This document shows positions 5,946 to 12,551 of a stretch of DNA of 12,551 nucleotides, piece by piece. Under the pieces are notes generated by a model, which did no database searches, was not told the origin of the DNA, and worked only from the letters and a program-made list of their open reading frames with translations. The translations under genes and the position numbers were made by a program. The stretch is from Bacteroidales bacterium UBA4353 (lineage in GTDB: Bacteria > Bacteroidota > Bacteroidia > Bacteroidales > Paludibacteraceae), in NCBI GenBank assembly GCA_002394025.1, contig DGSV01000055.1:12979-25529 (forward strand). The letters are read 5' to 3'. How positions within the stretch are numbered: position 1 is the first letter of the stretch; every line of letters begins with the position of its first letter.

Positions 5946-8900
5946 ATGAAAAAGTTTGTCAATATATTTCTCAGTTTGTTATGTGCCCTAAGCATGTCAG
6001 CGCAGGTCAATTATACCGATATTGAGATTACTCCCACCTCCAACACTCTCACCGATGACCGTCCCGCACTCAGTGCCTTGTTGCCGGCAGACTTCGTGAG
6101 TACCATATTCAGCGGCGGAACACCAACCATGGATCGCCTCTACATTCTGATGAATATACCGGTCGGTTTCTCCGACTACGAGATTGTCAGCCCAACACCC
6201 CGTTTAGTGATTAATATGGATGCCCAGATGAATTTTACCGGCATGAATGTCGAGAACCCGTCTTTTAAACTCATAGCGGGAGGCGATGTCTGTCTGTCTT
6301 ATGTTCGTGACGGCTCGCGCTACGTCCTTAGTGCGCTGCCATTCGACCCCACAACACGGGCGCTCGAAGAAGTAAACATCTCTAATAATACTACTGAAAA
6401 GATTTATATCACAGGAACAACAGCCGGAAAACTCAGCGCCGAGATGCCGGAACAAGTCACCATACTGATGCCGACATACCTCAATAGCATGAAGCAGTCA
6501 TTCTCCGACATTTTCGTGGCATACATACACCAAAAGGTGGGCTCTATGCTTAATGACTTTACCTTCAATCCCAACTGCGAAGGCTTTTTCCAGTTTACAG
6601 GAGGCGAGTCAACACATTTGCATATATATACTGACAACCTCACCATGCGTGTAAAGGATAAGAAGACTGATTTTCTTGGTTCTGTGATAGCAACGAACGC
6701 GCAAATCAACCTCATGGGTATTGACGGACCGTTAAATGATTCTTATGCCACCTATGACGATGCCACTCTGCAAGCGATGAGCGCTGATGACGTCAGTGTA
6801 TTCGACGAACAGCAGATACGTTCCTTCTCGGCAGAGCAGATAGCCATCATCGCCCAAAAGATGACATTAGGTCAGTGTTCATGGCTCACCCCCGGTCAGG
6901 TGTTGGGATTGCTGGGCATCACGGATATCACTCAGATTATGAGTGCCGATGCCAATGTCATAGGTAATACTCTCTATGGTATTTTCGGAGACCCTGATAA
7001 AGCTCAGGCTGTTGGCGGTTTACTATCCACCGACAACCTCTTCAATGCCATAGGTAGGCAGTTACAGCCACTACTCAATGCTTCAAACCCCATGGATATT
7101 ATGGGAGCCATGTTTGGAGGTATGGATTTGTTTAGCATGTTGCCGAAGATTTTTGGTAGTATGGTAGAGGGTGCCGCATCACCATTTGCTTTCAAGTCTA
7201 ACAGCACAAAAATTGAAGGTCAGGCCTTTAATGTTCACATACATTCCAAAGGCGAAAACGCTATCACCGGCGGCGCAATAGGTGAGTTCAAGAATACCAG
7301 CGCCGAGATGGGCTTCCTCGCAAGTCAACTGGGTAGTAGCCAATCTGCAATAGTGACCATGGTCAATGACCTTGCCATCATGTTCGAGGCTATGGTACGT
7401 TTCTGCTCTGCACCCTTTGCGGTACGGCCTTCAGCAGATATACTCGGATTGGGCAATTCAGACGAATATGAATATACCGTGGCGCGAATGCTCTTCGACG
7501 ATGCGTGGGTGGACGGCTCACGCACCAATGGCATAATGAATATGCCTGTAGAAGGTAAAGAACTTGACGCACCATCAATCGATATAGGCAACCATAATGG
7601 TCAGGTTGAATTCAACGGCGGTCAGTACCGTTTCCACACCCCCGTGAGCAACAAGGCCGTCAATATGTTCTATGTTGCCACTATGGCTATCTGCTATCGT
7701 GAGTTTAACGTCACGATGCCTATAGTAGGTCAGATTAAATATCGTGGAATAGGAACTTCCGTGGGTTGGGGACCGGACCATAACCGTGCTGATACCTATC
7801 GTAATGTTATATTCCGCGACGGCACCTTCAGCACCTATTCCGCAGAAAACTGGAAGAGCGCTGCACGAGGCGCGCAATACGGCTCTCAGTATATGGTTGA
7901 TGCCGTGGGCAATGGGTGGTATGAACACTATACCGACCTGCGTGTGCCTTATAACACGTCAGTGTTGGGAGGTTCGTTCCCCGAAAACACCTATGTGCGT
8001 AGGTGTGATGCCGCGGCAGAGCAGGGCGTGAAACCTATCTACATATACATTGCTGACCCGTCAGACCCCACATCACCACAATACATGACACAGCTGTGCG
8101 AGCGTAAAGAGTTGATTGCCAGCATAGACCTTGCCAGTCCGTCAGACGCCACCAAACCCAACGGAACCGTAAAGGTACTCGACGCTAACAAGCAGATGCT
8201 TACTGTCAATACCAGTGAGTCAACAACGCAGCAAGTGGAATATGGAACCGAAAGCCTTACGGCAGATGCAAACGACAAAGTGTTTGTGTACGTCACCGGT
8301 GACTGCAAAGTAGAGCGCGACTACTACCGCAACTACGTTACGGCTCTCGCACCTTTCGGCGAAAGGCACATGAGTGCTGACATGCTTTCTATGGGTGGAG
8401 ATGTAGAAGTGCAGTCGCTCTATCAGGACAGGTTCCCGCTCAAAAACTCATACCTGCTCTATACGCAACTCAACTACTACACCTTCGTATATGCCGGTGT
8501 GAACCTCGGAGGCTTATTCCGTACCCTGCAGGATGAGTTCCAGATAGACCGTGCGCAACACCATAACTTTACAAGTACAAGCACTGTTACTAATTCCGCG
8601 GGGCAAAATATTATGACCACTGAAGACACGCTGGGTGTAGTATTCTCTGAAATAACAAACCAGACTTCGTATCGCATAGAGAATGGAATATACTCCATGC
8701 TGCCGGTTATGTCTGATATGTGGACGATGATTTCCATGCCATACGATGTCACCAATGTCTATGTGCTCGAAACGATTGACGAGATAGGTAGTGCCTCATG
8801 GACTGAAGATGATTGGCATGACTTCTACGAGCGTCAGGGTACTGCCGATGGCGATATGGCACAAACGCTTGTGACGTCCGTTTTGCCTGACATATTCTCA

Positions 8901-9917
8901 GGACGCGGTTCCGGAATACGCAAACCGCTGCCCTATATATTCGAGAACCTCACCAATGACGCCACAATGCTCACAAAACTTGAGCACTTCAATGGTTCTA
9001 ACTTCTTTACCGCCAACTACTACCTCAAGAAGATGAAACCTGATGCCGCCCCCAACCTCTGGGAACTGGCGGAAGACCAGAGAGCCTATGGCAATAAGTG
9101 GAAGACAGCATCGTATTCAGCACCAACATATATCAAAGAATATATCGAGGATCCGAACTGCGATGACTGGTATGGCTGCGAAGACATAGAAATTGAATTC
9201 CCCTATGTTGACCAAGACGGAAATGTGTTGCCGACCAGTGAGCAACGTGTGCTCATGCAGCGTGACTCGGTATATGCCATGTACTTCCCCGGAGGAACAA
9301 ACCTGTTCTGGAATTACAAGTACCTCATTTTTGAAGGACATGGTCCGCAACGAATCAACGGCAAGAATATACAAGCAGCGTATGCCAGCAATGTGTCAGG
9401 CAACATGACATATCCTGCCGCTAACTATATGGCATTGCAAGGCAACAGCACATTTGGAAACTTCGACATATCCACTTCCAATGCCAACCCCATATTCGTG
9501 GTTAATAGGGACGTTAATCCTGCGCAGAACCCCAATGCCATCACTCCGGATAGCGTAAACTACAGCTTTATCAAATATACCAGTGGTAGCAAACGTATTC
9601 TGCCTACTAATGTATATGTCGTATCAGGCAACAACCAAGCCGTGCGCCCTGCCGCTATGCCGGCGTTGGGTGGCAGACCCACGGATATCAAAACAGTGCC
9701 GACATTGGCAGAGCAAAATCCATCGCTTGTGGCTTATGCTGACAAGGGCTTGTACCTTGAAGCATATCAGGATCAGGACATACAAATTTTTAGCGCCGAC
9801 GGGCGGACACTATGGAATGGTCAGGTAAAAGCCGGCAGCAAAACTTTCGTACCGGCAACGGCGGGGCTTTATATCATCAAAGGACAGCAATCAACCATAA
9901 AGCTAATAAATAAATGA
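5946..9917 (+). CDS. Very large secreted protein (1323 aa) with T9SS-type C-terminal domain
   Basis: Function not recognised. The signal peptide MKKFVNIFLSLLCALSMSA-Q (about 1-20) is typical of Bacteroidales exported proteins. Residues about 270-330 contain a short-period motif (LQAMSADDVSVF, IRSFSAEQIAII, CSWLTPGQVLGLLGI) resembling the L-[ST]-xx-Q-[IV] repeats of some adhesins. The long middle is beta-rich, aromatic and Asn/Gly/Thr-rich, without a catalytic motif I can identify. A conspicuous stretch late in the protein reads QRDSVYAMYFPGG then NYKYLIFEGHGPQRINGK. The last ~60 residues (IQIFSADGRTLWNG...LYIIKG...IKLINK) fit a type A T9SS sorting domain, so it should be released or attached at the outer membrane. 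It follows the small GDIP gene by 135 bp without terminator or visible promoter and overlaps the next gene by 4 bp. A structural or adhesive surface role is inference. Confidence 0.85.
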   Translation: MKKFVNIFLSLLCALSMSAQVNYTDIEITPTSNTLTDDRPALSALLPADFVSTIFSGGTPTMDRLYILMNIPVGFSDYEIVSPTPRLVINMDAQMNFTGMNVENPSFKLIAGGDVCLSYVRDGSRYVLSALPFDPTTRALEEVNISNNTTEKIYITGTTAGKLSAEMPEQVTILMPTYLNSMKQSFSDIFVAYIHQKVGSMLNDFTFNPNCEGFFQFTGGESTHLHIYTDNLTMRVKDKKTDFLGSVIATNAQINLMGIDGPLNDSYATYDDATLQAMSADDVSVFDEQQIRSFSAEQIAIIAQKMTLGQCSWLTPGQVLGLLGITDITQIMSADANVIGNTLYGIFGDPDKAQAVGGLLSTDNLFNAIGRQLQPLLNASNPMDIMGAMFGGMDLFSMLPKIFGSMVEGAASPFAFKSNSTKIEGQAFNVHIHSKGENAITGGAIGEFKNTSAEMGFLASQLGSSQSAIVTMVNDLAIMFEAMVRFCSAPFAVRPSADILGLGNSDEYEYTVARMLFDDAWVDGSRTNGIMNMPVEGKELDAPSIDIGNHNGQVEFNGGQYRFHTPVSNKAVNMFYVATMAICYREFNVTMPIVGQIKYRGIGTSVGWGPDHNRADTYRNVIFRDGTFSTYSAENWKSAARGAQYGSQYMVDAVGNGWYEHYTDLRVPYNTSVLGGSFPENTYVRRCDAAAEQGVKPIYIYIADPSDPTSPQYMTQLCERKELIASIDLASPSDATKPNGTVKVLDANKQMLTVNTSESTTQQVEYGTESLTADANDKVFVYVTGDCKVERDYYRNYVTALAPFGERHMSADMLSMGGDVEVQSLYQDRFPLKNSYLLYTQLNYYTFVYAGVNLGGLFRTLQDEFQIDRAQHHNFTSTSTVTNSAGQNIMTTEDTLGVVFSEITNQTSYRIENGIYSMLPVMSDMWTMISMPYDVTNVYVLETIDEIGSASWTEDDWHDFYERQGTADGDMAQTLVTSVLPDIFSGRGSGIRKPLPYIFENLTNDATMLTKLEHFNGSNFFTANYYLKKMKPDAAPNLWELAEDQRAYGNKWKTASYSAPTYIKEYIEDPNCDDWYGCEDIEIEFPYVDQDGNVLPTSEQRVLMQRDSVYAMYFPGGTNLFWNYKYLIFEGHGPQRINGKNIQAAYASNVSGNMTYPAANYMALQGNSTFGNFDISTSNANPIFVVNRDVNPAQNPNAITPDSVNYSFIKYTSGSKRILPTNVYVVSGNNQAVRPAAMPALGGRPTDIKTVPTLAEQNPSLVAYADKGLYLEAYQDQDIQIFSADGRTLWNGQVKAGSKTFVPATAGLYIIKGQQSTIKLINK

Positions 9918-12379
9918 AACAGATAACTTCATATCTTGCGACTCTGCTGCTCATGCTCACAACTACCATACCCACGATGGCACAGGTTGGCAGCACATGC
10001 GACAATGCCATATTCGTTGACGCGGAATATACAAATACTTTCCGTGCGGGAGAATATTGGTTTGAGGCCGTAACGACATCACTACCAATAACCATAAAAT
10101 GCTACCCCTCGGTGGCAGGTCTGCAAGCACCACAGATAGTGGTGGACTTTACGTGTACCTATGTCGATGGAGTTGCCGTCTATGACGACCCGAAGGTTGT
10201 GCGTATGGTGGAAAGGGCTGGAGAATACGGCATATTCCTGCCAATGACATATAATCTGCGTGCCAGGCAGGACGAAAACGGAAAACTCTATTATTCATAT
10301 ACCTTCCCACGCGACTATACAGATATGCTCTACGAGCATGGGGTGACCTATGCAATACCGGCTTACGTGAAACTTACGTTACAATGCACCACACAGGTCG
10401 TTATTTCTTCCGGTTCAACGCATGCACGCTGTCGTGACCAAGTCAATCAGTTCGGAATGAATACCACAATGCTCTTCACACCCGAAGACTCTATAAATAC
10501 CTATGTATGGCCCTTGGGTGAATGGAATGATAAGCAATATGAAATCACTTGGGAAGGTGAGGAAAGCGACTCCCGAGTCCTTTTCCTGACGTCCAAAGAC
10601 TGCGATTTTGACCGCTTCTCGGGACGAGTTCGCGGACGCTATAACCTGCCTGCCGTTGACGAGGCTCACGAGCTCAAGATAACTCCTGAAGCTACTGCAG
10701 ACATCATAGTGGATATTGAGCAACCGGAACTATATGTGCACATGTATGCCAACAAACCCGGATACCTCAAAATATATACCTACGAGAATATTGATAATAT
10801 AACCGATTTTATGGTCAGCGGAGTACCTTGTGTGGTTGATAATGAGGCAATGACAATTACCGGCACACTACCTGCCGGCACTGACCGCGCCACAGCCATT
10901 GCCGCGGCACGCTATCGCCCCACATCAACGCATGATGGACATCAAGCTGAGTATAACACTCCGCTATATACTAAACTCTACTTCGGAAACCTTATTTACG
11001 ATATATCAGGTATCGTAGTAGCTCAGAGCACAGGCAATACCGACGCCTCACTCAAATCTCTCTCGGTTAACGGTACGGCATTGGCAGAATTCTCGCCGGC
11101 GGTATCGGAATATATTGACGTGGAAGTGCCCGAAGGTCAACTTCCTGTTATCTCTGCAGAAGCACGTAAGACGACATCCTCCGTTTCCATACAGCAGGCT
11201 ACAGCAGTGCCCGGAACAGCGATAGTAACCGTTACGGCTCAAGCAGGAAATACACTCACCTATACTGTGAACTTCATCAAAGAACGCTCAAGTGACAACA
11301 GTCTTTCAGCTCTGTATATCGATGGGCAACTCATCGAAAATTTCAGCGCTACGACCTATAACTATCGCCTCTCCGTTAATTCTCTGCCAACAATCAGCGC
11401 TACACTCAACGATGCGCGTGCCACGATGATTGTCGATCAACCCAAGCAAGTGCCGGGCTTCGGGCAAGTGATAGTAACAGCAGAAAATGGTGATGTACAG
11501 CTCTATACCATTAATTTCACTATCAACGAGCAAGTACGTGAATGTTCATCAACGGTGTCGCAGATGAATGCCTCACAACCCTATACGATAAGCGGTGGCG
11601 AAATGATGCGCCTCTCAATAAGTGAATGGGCGGGGACTAACATACTCTTCACGTGGACTGGAAATAACGACCTCGGCATAGATTTGCTCACCAACTGTCT
11701 TGAAGGCGAAACAACACCTTTTGCGCAATATTCTGCTTCGGCAAGTCCCAACGGCACAGAACATCGCTGTTACCTGACAATATCGCAGACTTTGCCGTGG
11801 AAGCAGCATGGAGTAAACGGGTATGTATATGTCCGTTTCAACACCTCGGAAACTGCTCAAGTCAGCATAATGCATTATACACCCAGCTGCCTGACAAGGG
11901 CAACATTGATAAACATTGATGCCACTGTTGATATGGCTGCAAATGATTTTACCAAAATATATGCCCTCTATCTCCCTGATTGGCAGCGCAAGGATGTGAA
12001 GATAAAATGGGCGGGAGGCTCGGCAGTGGAATTATTCGTAGCCACCGATTGTGACATAGACCTCACAAGCACTGATGAGCACTTGCTTGACAATGGCTAT
12101 CACAGGCTGCTTAATGGAGGAGAAATCCTTGTAACTCAGCAAATGGCTCAAGCATGGCAACAGGCTGCCGGTGATTTCGCATACCTGCGTGTGCTCAACG
12201 ATGAGCAGGGAGTGCTCACAACAACGTTAGTGACTGATTACGGACCCATCACTGCCATTGAGAATATCGGGCAAGATAATAATGCTACAAAAGCCTATAA
12301 AATACTTCGTAACGGGCGTGTACTCATTGTGTTGCCAGACGGCAGAGTCCTTGACCTGCTCGGCAATGAAGTCAGATAA
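9914..12379 (+). CDS. Secreted multi-domain protein (821 aa) with two cadherin-like beta-sandwich domains
   Basis: Signal peptide MKQITSYLATLLLMLTTTIPTMAQ (about 1-24). Two tandem cadherin-like beta-sandwich domains of the PF12733 type are clear: about 377-457 (LKSLSVNGTALAEFSP...AVPGTAIVTVTAQAGNTLTYTVNF) and about 461-540 (LSALYIDGQLIENFS...QVPGFGQVIVTAENGDVQLYTINF). Flanking them is a thrice-repeated module of about 40 aa (starting near 194, 564 and 679) with pattern L-xx-W...I-x-W-x-G...[LF]-[LV]-[TA]-x-x-C. The C-terminus (KAYKILRNGRVLIVLPDGRVLDLLGNEVR region) matches the short T9SS-like tail seen in many Prevotella-group secreted proteins. The start overlaps the upstream stop as ATGA, implying translational coupling and a joint role with the 1323-aa protein. 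No enzyme motif seen; likely an adhesive or structural surface protein, which is inference. Confidence 0.86.
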   Translation: MKQITSYLATLLLMLTTTIPTMAQVGSTCDNAIFVDAEYTNTFRAGEYWFEAVTTSLPITIKCYPSVAGLQAPQIVVDFTCTYVDGVAVYDDPKVVRMVERAGEYGIFLPMTYNLRARQDENGKLYYSYTFPRDYTDMLYEHGVTYAIPAYVKLTLQCTTQVVISSGSTHARCRDQVNQFGMNTTMLFTPEDSINTYVWPLGEWNDKQYEITWEGEESDSRVLFLTSKDCDFDRFSGRVRGRYNLPAVDEAHELKITPEATADIIVDIEQPELYVHMYANKPGYLKIYTYENIDNITDFMVSGVPCVVDNEAMTITGTLPAGTDRATAIAAARYRPTSTHDGHQAEYNTPLYTKLYFGNLIYDISGIVVAQSTGNTDASLKSLSVNGTALAEFSPAVSEYIDVEVPEGQLPVISAEARKTTSSVSIQQATAVPGTAIVTVTAQAGNTLTYTVNFIKERSSDNSLSALYIDGQLIENFSATTYNYRLSVNSLPTISATLNDARATMIVDQPKQVPGFGQVIVTAENGDVQLYTINFTINEQVRECSSTVSQMNASQPYTISGGEMMRLSISEWAGTNILFTWTGNNDLGIDLLTNCLEGETTPFAQYSASASPNGTEHRCYLTISQTLPWKQHGVNGYVYVRFNTSETAQVSIMHYTPSCLTRATLINIDATVDMAANDFTKIYALYLPDWQRKDVKIKWAGGSAVELFVATDCDIDLTSTDEHLLDNGYHRLLNGGEILVTQQMAQAWQQAAGDFAYLRVLNDEQGVLTTTLVTDYGPITAIENIGQDNNATKAYKILRNGRVLIVLPDGRVLDLLGNEVR

Positions 12380-12398
12380 GAAGTCAGGTTTTTCTTAT
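12376..12398 (+). terminator. Possible weak terminator hairpin at the operon end
   Basis: A perfect 7-bp inverted repeat ATAAGAA / TTCTTAT (12376-12382 and 12392-12398) overlaps the stop codon, with a 9-nt loop GTCAGGTTT. The stem is AT-rich and no T-run follows, so termination is uncertain, but it is the only such structure at the 3' end of the operon. Confidence 0.35.
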
Positions 12399-12409
12399 AA
12401 CATAGTTTG

Positions 12410-12530
12410 TTAATCTGGTTTTCTAGTTAATCTGGTTTTCTAGTTAATCTGGTTTTCTAGTTAATCTGGTTTTCTAGTTATCCTAGTTATTCTAGTTAAT
12501 CTGGTTTTCTAGTTATTCTAGTTATCCTAG
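12410..12530. repeat. CTAG-containing 17-bp / 9-bp composite tandem array
   Basis: Four exact copies of TTAATCTGGTTTTCTAG (12410-12426, 12427-12443, 12444-12460, 12461-12477) are followed by TTATCCTAG (12478-12486), TTATTCTAG (12487-12495), a fifth 17-mer (12496-12512), TTATTCTAG (12513-12521) and TTATCCTAG (12522-12530). The 17-mer itself splits into TTAATCTGG and TTTTCTAG, so the base unit is about 9 bp. There are no unique spacers, so it is not CRISPR. The rest of the 172-bp tail (12531-12551) shows nothing recognisable. Confidence 0.95.
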
Positions 12531-12551
12531 TTATGACCTACATTCCTTTTG

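Noticed and set aside
7575..7928. Minus-strand open frames inside the 1323-aa and 821-aa genes (for example 117 aa here)
   Set aside because: They are antisense to continuous secreted-protein genes and show no coherent domain; typical shadows of long coding regions.
12410..12530. CRISPR array
   Set aside because: Units are 9-17 bp and directly abut, with no unique spacers and no cas genes in the window.

Overview
The window reads as Bacteroidales chromosome, perhaps Prevotellaceae or Muribaculaceae; the family is a guess from style. Four things point there. Starts lack Shine-Dalgarno sequences and sit in A-rich DNA. Two promoters match the Bacteroidota -33 TTTG / -7 TAnnTTTG pattern. Three large secreted proteins end in type IX secretion (T9SS)-like C-terminal domains. 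The tRNA has no encoded CCA. All recognised genes lie on the + strand.

Left part (1-4001): the 3' end of a tRNA-Arg(CCG) is followed by an MlaF-type lipid-transport ATPase with no permease or MCE gene on its downstream side. Next come a secreted M6-family metalloprotease with a Bacteroidota modular tail and an ExoIII-type (XthA) nuclease. These look like ordinary genes.

Right part (4046-12379): this is the unusual region. Two consecutive promoter-leader-gene units encode small exported proteins, each with a signal peptide, a low-complexity ectodomain and a C-terminal P-[IV]-G-D-I-P motif followed directly by one hydrophobic helix. Their promoters are near-identical around the -7 box. Their 5' leaders share GGTATTA and AGTTCTTA blocks and both end in a hairpin just before the start codon. 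A rho-independent terminator closes the first unit. The second has no visible terminator and probably continues into two very large secreted proteins of 1323 and 821 aa, which overlap by ATGA. Between the second small gene and the 1323-aa gene lies a decayed copy of the small gene's 3' end, which suggests a lost third paralog. My working model is a cell-surface assembly: two membrane-anchored small proteins co-inherited with two T9SS-exported beta-rich proteins. I do not recognise a described function for it.

Every intergenic spacer carries its own short tandem repeat, with periods of about 8, 9, 15, 17/9, 18 or 80 bp and a different sequence each time. The most elaborate is a CTAG-containing array at 12410-12530.
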